Shown here one piece after another: positions 1 through 7,719 of a stretch of 13,318 nt of DNA. A model generated the notes under the pieces. It was not told the DNA's origin and ran no database searches. It saw nothing but the letters and a program-made list of their open reading frames with translations. This DNA comes from Methanobacterium sp. PtaB.Bin024 (lineage in GTDB: Archaea > Methanobacteriota > Methanobacteria > Methanobacteriales > Methanobacteriaceae), in contig MVPY01000066.1 of the NCBI GenBank assembly GCA_002067065.1, forward strand, positions 1-13,318, written 5' to 3'. How positions within the stretch are numbered: position 1 is the first letter of the stretch; every line of letters starts with the position of its first letter. Position numbers and translations under genes: made by a program.

Positions 1-471
1 TGCGGTGTTGTTGGTGAAGGTGCAGTTGGTTACAGTTAAATCTCCCTGGTTGTAGATGGCGCCACCATAAGTTGTTGAGTATCCGTTGGTTAGTGTTAGG
101 TTTTCGAGTGTTACGGTTGTTCCGTATGTGATGATGAATATCTGGTTGATATTGGTTCCATTGATTATGGTATTTTCCTGGCTTTGTCCGATGATATTCA
201 GGTTTTTGCTTATGGTTATGTTGGTGTTGTTGGTTCCACTGTATTGTCCGTCTGCGATGTGTATTGTTCCATTGGCTTCTGTGTTGTTAATCCCAGTTTG
301 TATGGTAAGATAAGGATTATCTGCTGTTCCTGATCCGGAAGTGTCGTTTCCAGTGGTGTTTACATAGATCTCATTGGCAGAAACAGTACTAAGTGAGATT
401 AATAAGGCTAAGCTTATAAGCAGTAATGGAATGAAAGTTTTAGTTGTAATCAATTTTCGCGTATTTTTCAC
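1..471 (-). CDS. Adhesin-like surface protein, N-terminal part (runs off left edge)
   Basis: The first 157 codons of a secreted beta-helix protein lie here and the frame stays open to base 1, so the C-terminal part is outside the window. Residues 1-33 form a signal peptide (basic start, hydrophobic core, cleavage expected after S-A before NEIYVN). The mature part begins with the pectin-lyase-fold entry seen in archaeal adhesin-like proteins (NTTGNDTSG, DNPYLTIQTG, IADGQYSG) and reaches the first glycine/asparagine-rich turns (GGAIYNQGDLTVTNCTF). It is a close paralogue of the gene at 787-5691, with only scattered differences over the signal peptide and first helix turns. A cell-surface adhesion role is inferred from the family. 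The GTG at 469-471 overlaps the ribosome binding site GGAGGTG. An in-frame ACG at 460-462 has the better spacing, and an in-frame TTG at codon 7 is another option. Confidence 0.85.
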   Translation of the reverse strand, partial: MKNTRKLITTKTFIPLLLISLALLISLSTVSANEIYVNTTGNDTSGSGTADNPYLTIQTGINNTEANGTIHIADGQYSGTNNTNITISKNLNIIGQSQENTIINGTNINQIFIITYGTTVTLENLTLTNGYSTTYGGAIYNQGDLTVTNCTFTNNTA

Positions 472-556
472 CTCCTTTATGTTTAATAATTAAAAAAAAC
501 ACTTTATTTTAGGGGAAACTATTTAATAAAGCTGCACTTTTATGAACAAAAAGAAA

Positions 557-566
557 AATTTATAAA
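557..566 (-). promoter_or_regulatory. Candidate TATA box of the left-edge adhesin
   Basis: The minus strand reads TTTATAAATT, preceded by GTTATTA. The same arrangement (GTTATTG-TTTATAAATTT) occurs at nearly the same distance upstream of the paralogous adhesin at 5781-5790. Such conservation in otherwise diverged A+T-rich DNA supports a functional promoter. The implied 5' leader is about 65 nt. A second weaker TATA-like stretch lies closer to the gene. Confidence 0.5.
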
Positions 567-724
567 TAATAACAAGATTCCAATTATAAAATTTAATTCT
601 ATAAATAAGTTTACTCGTTCATATAATCCAATAAGAAGAATATAAAAGAAAATTCATCTTCCATTATCCTTTTAAATAAACATAGGTCCTGCATTCAATA
701 AAAGCTTTTTAAAATTAGTGTTTT

Positions 725-736
725 TTTCTATTGAAA
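725..736. repeat. TTTC-AATA-GAAA dyad, copy 1
   Basis: A short inverted repeat (TTTC, 4-nt centre, GAAA) lies about 255 bp upstream of the left-edge adhesin start. The same element with the same AATA centre recurs upstream of the other adhesin at 5898-5913, with arms extended to six bases. It may be a regulator site, a small terminator hairpin, or the boundary of the duplicated unit. Confidence 0.4.
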
Positions 737-749
737 TATAAAGAAAAAT

Positions 750-788
750 AAAAAAAGTGGGAAAAGGGATTACAACAGATCCCCTTTT
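750..788 (-). terminator. Terminator of the large adhesin gene
   Basis: Reading the minus strand, AAAAGGGGAT and ATCCCTTTT form a stem (one bulged G) around an 8-nt loop, and a run of seven T follows within five bases. The stop codon of the adhesin is inside the 5' arm. Stem plus U-tract immediately after the stop is a convincing terminator, though archaeal termination depends mainly on the U-tract. Confidence 0.65.
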
Positions 789-3700
789 ATTGTTTTTTTC
801 TGGTACTGATTAATCCGCCAAGCACCATCAAAATGGCAAGAACCATTCCAGGTAGTGGTATTCCAGTGTTTTGCATTCCCACCGTGGTCTCTGTGGTTGC
901 TGCGTTTACTTGTGATGTTTCCTCTGGTAATATTTGTATTGTGAGTGAGTTAACTCCAATGGTGTTTGCGTTGTAGGTGTCTGAGAAGATGGATGCTGTA
1001 AAGAGGATATCTCCTTCTCCTGATGCATATCCATACAGGTGCAGGTAAGGATCACCCACTGCTACATTAGTGAAAGTCCAGGTTATGGTTCCATTGGCAT
1101 TCACAGTCCAGTTACCATCACCATAAATCCGGAGGACGTGGAATCCTTCAGGTATCGGAATGATAACAGAAACATTCAATGCATCGTCCGGTCCTTTGTT
1201 ACCCAATTTGTAGGTTACTGTGAATTTTTCACCCACCGTAGGATTGTCCTTATCACTGGTTATCTCGATATAGAGATTTGCTTTAGGTACGTAGATCGTA
1301 CAATTGGTTGTTGAATTATTTGGATATTCTGTATGTGTCTCATTCACCACATTGATGATGTTAGAACCAACCATATCAACATTCACAGTGGCATTGAAAG
1401 TTCGTATTACATCATTTCCATTGGCCAGAGTGCCTATAGTCCAGGTTATGGTTCTAGAAAGCGCATCATATATTCCACCGTCACTGGCAGACACAAAGTC
1501 CAATCCAGTAGGCAGTATATCCACTATTTCCAGGCCAGTTGCATCATCAGGTCCATTATTATGTGCGGTGATGGTGTACTGTACTAAATCACCTACATTG
1601 GCGGTAGTCACGTTGGCTGTTTTAGTGATGTTGAGATCTGCAGCCTTTATGATGTTAAGAAGAGCCGATGCAACACCTAGGGTGGTGTATCCATCCACTG
1701 TTCCATTAATAGTCACAGAACTGGGAGTAGGTTGCCCTCCGTCTGCAAAGAAAGTAGTGTCTGCTGAACCGTTTAATGTGTTTAAGTTGATTGACTGAGT
1801 TCCTGTGTTAAAACTACCCCAATCATATATGTCCAACTGTACTGTTCCATCAGGAACATGACCATACTGAGGGTCATGATAGTACAAGTTTGGATTATTA
1901 GGGTCAGTTAAAAATCCACTGTCATATAACATGCTGGCTGTTACTTTTGCATTTTGTGAGTTGTAGACTGATGTCTGATTTGCAAAGACTCTGAGAATTA
2001 TCCATGGATCAGATAACACTGAACCATCATTAACTGCTACAAAGAGGTTAAGGATGGTTGATGGGTCATTATTTGAACCCCACCAGTTCAATGTGGCATT
2101 GACAGATCCGTGATCAGTATATATGCCATCACCTTGTAATGCTGTGTTTCCAATAATCCGGTTGAAATGGATGATGTTGCTGGTGTAATCACCGTTGTAG
2201 ATGTAGAAAGCTCCACCGTAGTTTGTTGCACTATTTTCTGTGAACACATTGCCTGTAACTATCATTGTATAACCTGGGTCGGTTTGGCTGCTGATTGCTC
2301 CACCAGTTCCTGCGGTATTGTTGGTGAAAGTACAGTTGGTTACATTCATATTTGCCATGTTACAGATAGCTCCACCTACGAAATACTCACTCCAATCAGA
2401 AACTGAGTTTTCTGTGAATATACTGTTGGAAACGTTCAGATCTCCATAATTGTAGATAGCACCTCCATAGTAATCTGCTTTGTTATCAGAGAATCCACAA
2501 TTCAGGACATTTAGAGTACCCAGATTTAGAATAGCTCCACCAAATCCATCAAAACTTGTCCCATTGACCATGGTTAGGTTTTGAAGGGCAACAGTAGCCC
2601 CTGGATCGATGAAGAATATTCCACCATTACTATCTGCATTGATAATTACGCTGGTTCCTGTACCGGGTATCCAGTTGTCCCTGAGTATGGTCATGTTTTT
2701 GTCTAGGATTAATCCTCTGTCTAGTGGGTCGTTGTATTCTCCGTTGGCGATGTGTATTCGTCCACCTGTTTGTAGCACTTCGATTGCTTTTTGAAGTGTT
2801 AAAAACGGACTGTCAGCACTTCCATTGTTGGAATCATTACCACCGTCAGTTGAAGTTGCCACGTAGACATCTTCACGCTGTATGGTTATGCTTTTATCCA
2901 CAGTAGCCTTGTCCACGGTTGCGTTGACTGTGCTGATTCCAGGCATTTGCCCTGCAGTGAATATGGTTGTGGCGTTGTTACCATTGGAGATGATTCCGTT
3001 GTAGGTGTTGAGTGTTCCCAGGCTGTCTACATCAAATAATACCTCAACTTGGGGTATGGATTTTCCATAGGTTGCCATTAGGTCTTGGCCCACGTTGTTG
3101 TAGTTCAAGTTGGCAGTGACAGTAGAAGTCTCACCAACACATAACACATCCGGTGTGGCATTAATGGTGAGCTGAACCCACATGGTAGGACTGGTGACTC
3201 CGTCTAGGAATTGTGACCAATCATTATCTGGGTTGTTGATTCCCCACCAGTTATTTTCTGCATCCACAGAACCACCGTTATTGTAAATGGCATTACCACT
3301 TGTGGTTGCGGTGTTGTTGAAGAACCGGTTGAAATTAGCAGTACAAGTAGAAAGACCAGTACCAGCAAGAATTTCACAGTAATTAAATATGGCACCGCCA
3401 TCACTATCTGCATGGTTATTGCTGAAGTTGCATCCTGTCACTGTACAATCAACTGAACATGAGTCCCAAACAAGATAGCAGTAATTGGAGATAGCACCGC
3501 CATCATTATCTGCCTGGTTGTTGGTGAAGTTGCATCCTGTTACTGTGCAGTTTACAGAACCAGATCCACCAGCAAAAACATTACCGTAATTGATGATAGC
3601 ACCACCATCTCTACCTGCTTGGTTGTTGGTGAAGTTGCATCCAGTTACTGTACAGTTTACAGTACCAGAACCAGAACCACTAAATAAAATAATACAGTAG

Positions 3701-5691
3701 TTGTTGATGGCACCACCGTCATAATATGCTTGGTTGTTGGTGAAGTTGCATCCAGTTACTGTGCAGTTAGCAGAACCAATAGCACCATCAGTAGTACCAA
3801 AGTAATTAGCTATAGCACCACCATATTCTGCTAAGTTGTTGATGAAGGTACAGTTACTCACGGTTAAATTACCTTTATTTCTAATAGCACCACCGAATAT
3901 ATTTGAACCACCATTAGTTAGTGTTAAGTTATTGATTATAACTGTTATTTCAGGGTTGATATTGAATATTCTGTCCTGGTTTTCTGCGTTGATGATTACA
4001 CTGGTTCCTGTACCGGGTATCCAGTTGTCCTGGAATATGGTCATATTCTTGTTGATGGTTAGTCCTCGGTTTTTTGTGCCTTTGTATTCTCCGTTGGCGA
4101 TGTGTATTCGTCCACCTGTTTGTAGCACTTCGATTGCTTTTTGAAGTGTTAAAAACGGACTGTCAGCACTTCCATTGTTGGAATCATTACCACCGTCAGT
4201 TGAAGTTGCCACGTAGACATCTTCACGCTGTATGGTTATGCTTTTATCCACAGTAGCCTTGTCCACGGTTGAGTTGACTGTGCTACTTCCTGGCATTTGC
4301 CCTGCAGTGAATATGGTTGTGGCGTTGTTACCATTGGATATGGTTCCATTGTAGGTGCTGAGTGTTCCCAGGCTGTCTACATCAAATAATACCTCAACTT
4401 GGGGTATGGATTTTCCATAGGTTGCCATTAGGTCTTGGCCCACGTTGTTGTAGTTCAAGTTGGCAGTGACAGTAGAAGTCTCACCAACACATAACACATC
4501 TGGTGTTGCATTAATGGTGAGCTGAACCCACATGGTAGGACTGGTGACTCCGTCGAGGAATTGTGACCAATCATTATCTGGGTCGTTGACACCCCACCAG
4601 TTATTTTCTGCATCCACAGAACCACCGTTATTGTAAATGGCATTACCACTTGTGGTTGCGGTGTTGTTGAAGAACCGGTTGAAATTAGCAGTACAAATTG
4701 AAGAACCTGTACCACTACCAGCTAAGCGATTGGAAATGGCACCACCATATGTTTCGGCTTTGTTACTTATGAAACTGCATTCGGTTACATTACAGTTGAC
4801 TGTTCCAGTACCAGTTCCATAAACAAGACAGGAATTGCAAATAGCTCCCCCATAGTTATTGGCTGTGTTACCGGTGAAGCTACACTTTGTTATATTACAA
4901 ATAACTGTTCCTGAAGCATGACCAGAAACACTACAACTATTCCAGATAGCACCACCACTTTCTTCTGCGCTGTTACTGGTGAAGGTAGAGTTAGTAACAG
5001 TACAGTATAGAGAGCCAGTACTAAAACCATCTAAACTTAAAATGTTGAATATAGTACCACAATTACTAAAAATTGCAGAGTTATTGGTGAATGTACAATC
5101 GGTGACTGTTAAGGTATTTTCATTTCTGATAGCACCTGCAACATTAGCGGTGTTTTTGGTGAATGTAGAATTGTTTAATATTAAATCACCTTGATTCCAG
5201 ATAGCACCACCACTGTCCGCGAAGTTACTGGTGAATGTAGAGTCATTTACTGTTAATTTTCCTTGATTTTGAATTGCTCCGCCACTATTAATAGAGTCTC
5301 CATTGGCCAGTGTTAAGTTACAGATGGTAACATTCACCCCCGTTAGAATTTTGAATATCCAGTTGGTGTTTGTTCCGTTGATTATGGTATTCTCCTGGCT
5401 TTGTCCGATGATATTCAGGTTTTTGCTTATGGTTATGTTGGTGTTGTTTACTCCGCTGTATTGTCCGTTGGCAATTCTTATGGTTCCATCAGGATCCAAG
5501 TTGTCAATCCCGGTTTGTATGGTGAGATAGGGATTATCTGATGTTCCTGTTCCAGAAGTGTCGTTTCCAGTGGTGTTTACATAGATCTCGTTAGCAGAAA
5601 CAGTACTAAGTGAAATTAACAAGGCTAATGTTATAAGCAGTAAAGGAATAAACGTTTTAGTTGTAATAACTTGTTTTTGCGTCTTTTTCAC
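787..5691 (-). CDS. Large adhesin-like surface protein with beta-helix modules, DUF11 repeats and C-terminal anchor
   Basis: A 1634-residue exported protein. Residues 1-33 are a signal peptide (cleavage near V-S-A before NEIYVN). Three beta-helix modules follow, starting near residues 34, 492 and 942. Each opens with an entry segment (VYVATSTDGG, SPFLTLQKAIEVL) and continues with turns of the type GGAI-N-G-LTV-C-F-NN-A, typical of pectin-lyase-like right-handed helices. An all-beta spacer (WVQLTINATPDVLCVGETSTV) links modules 1-2 and 2-3. Residues about 1351-1455 and 1469-1565 are two DUF11 domains (ADLNITKTAN, NNGPDDA; NKGPDDALNV). The last 25 residues are a hydrophobic segment (GIPLPGMVLAILMVLGGL) ending in STRKKQ, which should hold the protein in the membrane. 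Many N-x-S/T sequons suggest glycosylation. Adhesion is inferred from the family. The start is uncertain: the GTG at 5689-5691 sits inside the ribosome binding site, and an ACG at 5680-5682 is better spaced. Confidence 0.9.
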   Translation of the reverse strand: MKKTQKQVITTKTFIPLLLITLALLISLSTVSANEIYVNTTGNDTSGTGTSDNPYLTIQTGIDNLDPDGTIRIANGQYSGVNNTNITISKNLNIIGQSQENTIINGTNTNWIFKILTGVNVTICNLTLANGDSINSGGAIQNQGKLTVNDSTFTSNFADSGGAIWNQGDLILNNSTFTKNTANVAGAIRNENTLTVTDCTFTNNSAIFSNCGTIFNILSLDGFSTGSLYCTVTNSTFTSNSAEESGGAIWNSCSVSGHASGTVICNITKCSFTGNTANNYGGAICNSCLVYGTGTGTVNCNVTECSFISNKAETYGGAISNRLAGSGTGSSICTANFNRFFNNTATTSGNAIYNNGGSVDAENNWWGVNDPDNDWSQFLDGVTSPTMWVQLTINATPDVLCVGETSTVTANLNYNNVGQDLMATYGKSIPQVEVLFDVDSLGTLSTYNGTISNGNNATTIFTAGQMPGSSTVNSTVDKATVDKSITIQREDVYVATSTDGGNDSNNGSADSPFLTLQKAIEVLQTGGRIHIANGEYKGTKNRGLTINKNMTIFQDNWIPGTGTSVIINAENQDRIFNINPEITVIINNLTLTNGGSNIFGGAIRNKGNLTVSNCTFINNLAEYGGAIANYFGTTDGAIGSANCTVTGCNFTNNQAYYDGGAINNYCIILFSGSGSGTVNCTVTGCNFTNNQAGRDGGAIINYGNVFAGGSGSVNCTVTGCNFTNNQADNDGGAISNYCYLVWDSCSVDCTVTGCNFSNNHADSDGGAIFNYCEILAGTGLSTCTANFNRFFNNTATTSGNAIYNNGGSVDAENNWWGINNPDNDWSQFLDGVTSPTMWVQLTINATPDVLCVGETSTVTANLNYNNVGQDLMATYGKSIPQVEVLFDVDSLGTLNTYNGIISNGNNATTIFTAGQMPGISTVNATVDKATVDKSITIQREDVYVATSTDGGNDSNNGSADSPFLTLQKAIEVLQTGGRIHIANGEYNDPLDRGLILDKNMTILRDNWIPGTGTSVIINADSNGGIFFIDPGATVALQNLTMVNGTSFDGFGGAILNLGTLNVLNCGFSDNKADYYGGAIYNYGDLNVSNSIFTENSVSDWSEYFVGGAICNMANMNVTNCTFTNNTAGTGGAISSQTDPGYTMIVTGNVFTENSATNYGGAFYIYNGDYTSNIIHFNRIIGNTALQGDGIYTDHGSVNATLNWWGSNNDPSTILNLFVAVNDGSVLSDPWIILRVFANQTSVYNSQNAKVTASMLYDSGFLTDPNNPNLYYHDPQYGHVPDGTVQLDIYDWGSFNTGTQSINLNTLNGSADTTFFADGGQPTPSSVTINGTVDGYTTLGVASALLNIIKAADLNITKTANVTTANVGDLVQYTITAHNNGPDDATGLEIVDILPTGLDFVSASDGGIYDALSRTITWTIGTLANGNDVIRTFNATVNVDMVGSNIINVVNETHTEYPNNSTTNCTIYVPKANLYIEITSDKDNPTVGEKFTVTYKLGNKGPDDALNVSVIIPIPEGFHVLRIYGDGNWTVNANGTITWTFTNVAVGDPYLHLYGYASGEGDILFTASIFSDTYNANTIGVNSLTIQILPEETSQVNAATTETTVGMQNTGIPLPGMVLAILMVLGGLISTRKKQ
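2732..3346 (-). repeat. 615-bp internal direct repeat, copy A
   Basis: This block encodes residues about 783-987 of the large adhesin: the last helix turn of module 2, the beta spacer and the entry of module 3. It matches 4082-4696 with about 14 mismatches by my count, so roughly 98% identical. The offset is exactly 1350 bp, so both copies are in the same frame. Confidence 0.95.
3413..3790 (-). repeat. Tandem ~105-bp beta-helix repeats with ordered cysteines
   Basis: Four successive units begin near 3413, 3515, 3620 and 3731 (spacings 102, 105 and 111 bp, i.e. 34-37 residues). Each encodes a turn pair of the form NCTVTGCNFTNNQA followed by DGGAI-NYC. The DNA is strongly conserved between the last three units, which points to recent expansion. 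Each unit places cysteines at similar positions. Confidence 0.8.
4082..4696 (-). repeat. 615-bp internal direct repeat, copy B
   Basis: This block encodes residues about 333-537 of the large adhesin, joining module 1 to module 2. It is the partner of 2732-3346. Most mismatches cluster in two short patches around 4270-4360 and near 4500-4595; the rest is uninterrupted identity. Confidence 0.95.
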
Positions 5692-5746
5692 CCCCTTTAT
5701 GCTCGATAATCAAAAATATATTTGAATTGACATTTAACGTTAGTAC

Positions 5747-5756
5747 TTTATAAATG
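5747..5756 (-). promoter_or_regulatory. Alternative TATA box, proximal, large adhesin
   Basis: The minus strand reads CATTTATAAA about 60 bp before the GTG, which would give a leader of about 35 nt. It is a good TATA match but is not clearly conserved upstream of the paralogue, so the distal TATA at 5781-5790 is preferred. Confidence 0.35.
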
Positions 5757-5780
5757 AGTACTATTATGATCGAAGAGACA

Positions 5781-5790
5781 AATTTATAAA
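5781..5790 (-). promoter_or_regulatory. Candidate TATA box of the large adhesin
   Basis: TTTATAAATT on the minus strand, embedded in a segment shared with 557-566 upstream of the paralogous adhesin and lying at nearly the same distance (about 95 versus 91 bp) from the GTG. The expected start of transcription is near 5760. Confidence 0.5.
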
Positions 5791-5896
5791 CAATAACAAC
5801 ATCGACTTTAAGTTCAAATAATGTAAGTTATAATGCAAGTTATTTAATCATATAATATAATTGATATCAAAGAATAGACAATTTAAAAATTAACAG

Positions 5897-5925
5897 TTTT
5901 TTCTATTGAAAAATAAAAAATGAAC
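5897..5925 (-). terminator. U-rich terminator of the MFS gene overlapping dyad copy 2
   Basis: About 30 bases after the MFS stop the minus strand carries TTTTTTATTTTTC followed by AATA and GAAAAA. The U-rich run fits archaeal termination. The dyad TTTTTC-AATA-GAAAAA (5898-5913) could form a small hairpin or be the second copy of the element at 725-736 upstream of the other adhesin. The two roles cannot be separated from sequence. Confidence 0.4.
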
Positions 5926-5957
5926 TAATAAATGGTGATGTTACCCTTTATTTTAAT

Positions 5958-7517
5958 TTACTTAGAATGGTGATTTCCACCCATAACCATAATTACACTA
6001 CTTATGGTACCCAGCACTTTCTTCTCCACTTCTATGGTTTTTTCCACAGCAACCTTCTCATACTTAACCACAGTATTTTTCTTATTTTTAAGTCCAACCA
6101 GGGATAGGAATGCCATGCCCACACTTAAGATTGCACCTAATATTACCACCAGGTGCAGGCCACTGGTAAGATCAGCAGCTGCCTGACCAGCCAGATGGGT
6201 AGACTGCATCATATCTGGAGATATGGCCAAATGTATCAGAAGACCGGCATAGCACACTGCAAAGACCATACCCAGATTTCTGGTGGTGGCTATAATTCCT
6301 GAGGCCACACCAGCCTTTTCTGAGGGCAACTCACTCATCAGGGTCCGGTTGGTTGGTGACTGGAACAGGGCTGCTCCCAATCCCAGTAGTGCCAGTGAGA
6401 AGAAAACATCCCAGGCACTGGAGTTTACATTTAACTGAGTCATGTACAGTAAGGCCAGTGCTGATACCATTGAACCCAGGAAAGCAGGGGCTCTTGAACC
6501 GAAACGATCAGCTACCATCCCACTCAAGGGTGATACAGTCATCATTATGATGGGGGAAGCTGTTAACACGAATCCCGTGGTTCCAGAATCCAGATGGAGA
6601 ACCTTCTGCAAGTAGAAAGGTACTGCGAAGAACATCATGTACATACAGATGTAGTTAAAATGCAGGCTAAGGGTAAAGGCAGTGAATGTATGGTTACGGA
6701 ATAAATCCAGTTTAAGAACTGGATTCTGGCACCGTAACTCCTGATACACAAAACCTAAAAATGTGATGATGGCCAAGGCTCCGGTTATAACTGCCAGGAT
6801 GAAGTCACCATTTTCCACCAGATTCAAACTATAAACTACCAAAAAGAGACACACAAACTGGAGTATGGTTCCTGGGATGTCCCATTTAACTATCAGGCGT
6901 TGGCTGCGTTTTAAAACATGGAAGCAGAATACAAAGTCCAGTATTCCCACAGGTAGGTTCACCAGGAATATAGCTCTCCAGCCCATAAAGCTGGAAACAA
7001 TTCCTCCTATGGCTGGTCCCAGAGCCAGGCCAGCAGCAATGGCCACAGCATATATACCTAAGGCTCTTCCCAGTTCTGGGGCTGGGAAAGAGCGTCGTAC
7101 CAGGGCCATTGATACGCTGATCATCATGGCTGCTGTGAGTCCCTGCAATCCCCTAAACAGGATCAATGCCTCAATGGATGGTGATAGACTACACAGTAAA
7201 GATGTAAAAACAAAACCAGCCAGTCCAGCCAGGTAAACTCTTTCCTGTCCATAGAAATCTCCCAGTCTGGAAAAAAAGAGTACAAAGCCTAAAAGTGTGA
7301 TTAGATAACTTATCAGCACCCATTGGGCTGTGGCCAGTCCTACTCCAAAGAATACTGAGATGGTGGGCAGGGATACATTGGTAATGCTGGCATTGATAGG
7401 GACCATCATGGTTCCCAGAGATAGTGCTAGCAGGGTTAACCATTTCTTGTTAAAACCAGTAATACTATCATGACCTGGCAAAATGATATGTGCAAAGGTC
7501 GAGTGCCTTATTTCCAT
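5958..7517 (-). CDS. MFS drug/solute exporter, DHA2-like (14-TM type)
   Basis: A 519-residue integral membrane protein of the major facilitator superfamily, likely a proton-driven exporter; the substrate cannot be told. Motif A is present in the loop after helix 2 (GDFYGQERV, residues 86-94). An antiporter-type motif C (GLALGPAIGG, 163-172) is followed by the W-R-IF-NLPVG signature (180-191) typical of the EmrB/QacA group. The length and hydrophobic pattern fit 14 helices. The helix 1 motif, usually L-D-x-T-I-V-N-V, reads P-I-N-A-S-I-T-N-V here, so the conserved acidic residue is Asn42. Residues about 473-519 form an unusual tail rich in Lys, Val and Glu. The ATG start has no clear ribosome binding site, and the TATA box position suggests a very short leader. 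It is monocistronic or reads towards the adhesins. Confidence 0.9.
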   Translation of the reverse strand: MEIRHSTFAHIILPGHDSITGFNKKWLTLLALSLGTMMVPINASITNVSLPTISVFFGVGLATAQWVLISYLITLLGFVLFFSRLGDFYGQERVYLAGLAGFVFTSLLCSLSPSIEALILFRGLQGLTAAMMISVSMALVRRSFPAPELGRALGIYAVAIAAGLALGPAIGGIVSSFMGWRAIFLVNLPVGILDFVFCFHVLKRSQRLIVKWDIPGTILQFVCLFLVVYSLNLVENGDFILAVITGALAIITFLGFVYQELRCQNPVLKLDLFRNHTFTAFTLSLHFNYICMYMMFFAVPFYLQKVLHLDSGTTGFVLTASPIIMMTVSPLSGMVADRFGSRAPAFLGSMVSALALLYMTQLNVNSSAWDVFFSLALLGLGAALFQSPTNRTLMSELPSEKAGVASGIIATTRNLGMVFAVCYAGLLIHLAISPDMMQSTHLAGQAAADLTSGLHLVVILGAILSVGMAFLSLVGLKNKKNTVVKYEKVAVEKTIEVEKKVLGTISSVIMVMGGNHHSK

Positions 7518-7548
7518 TAACCACTGAGCTAACAGTTAAAAAAAACCT

Positions 7549-7556
7549 GTATATAA
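7549..7556 (-). promoter_or_regulatory. TATA box of the MFS gene
   Basis: TTATATAC on the minus strand, about 32-39 bp before the ATG at 7515-7517. A start of transcription 25 bp downstream would leave a leader of only about 10 nt. This agrees with the lack of a Shine-Dalgarno sequence and suggests leaderless or near-leaderless translation. Confidence 0.6.
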
Positions 7557-7719
7557 CGTTTAAAGTATTGTTTTGCGTTTTTATTGTTTTAAAATTAAAT
7601 TTTTCCAGTATTTTCAACTACGAATACACCCTCATAAGAAAATTTTATACTAAAAATTGGTATTACTTCCCTTATAAAGGTATTGTATGATGAAAAAAAA
7701 TTTCAGTAGTTTTTTTTAG

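Larger units (their letters stand above)
472..786. other. Intergenic region upstream of the left-edge adhesin
   Basis: No gene is seen in this A+T-rich 315-bp stretch. On the minus strand it holds, in order, the terminator of the large adhesin, a TTTC-AATA-GAAA dyad (725-736), a TATA box (557-566) and the ribosome binding site of the next adhesin. Parts align with the region upstream of the large adhesin (about 5692-5913): the dyad, an ATTATATGA segment and the TATA neighbourhood. It therefore appears to be a duplicated promoter cassette, with intervening sequence that has drifted. Confidence 0.6.

Noticed and set aside
1304..1798. A 164-codon plus-strand open frame opposite the large adhesin
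   Set aside because: It is a shadow of the low-complexity adhesin sequence, with no ribosome binding site and no family-like pattern. Similar antisense frames across 1039-5530 are rejected for the same reason.
3413..3790. Regular DNA repeats that could suggest a CRISPR array
   Set aside because: Units are 102-111 bp, in frame, vary in length by codons and encode beta-helix turns. They lack short identical repeats with unique spacers.
7518..7532. tRNA D-arm-like sequence TAGCTCAGTGGTTAA just before the MFS start (minus strand), with a CCTT/AAGG stem further on
   Set aside because: It matches a tRNA A-box well, but no D-stem partner, T-arm or acceptor stem can be built, and the putative anticodon loop lacks U33. 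The sequence runs straight into the MFS coding region, so it is a chance likeness.
7490..7690. A 66-codon plus-strand frame in the MFS/hsp20 intergenic region
   Set aside because: It starts inside the opposite MFS gene, has no ribosome binding site, is made of A+T-rich codons and crosses the MFS promoter.
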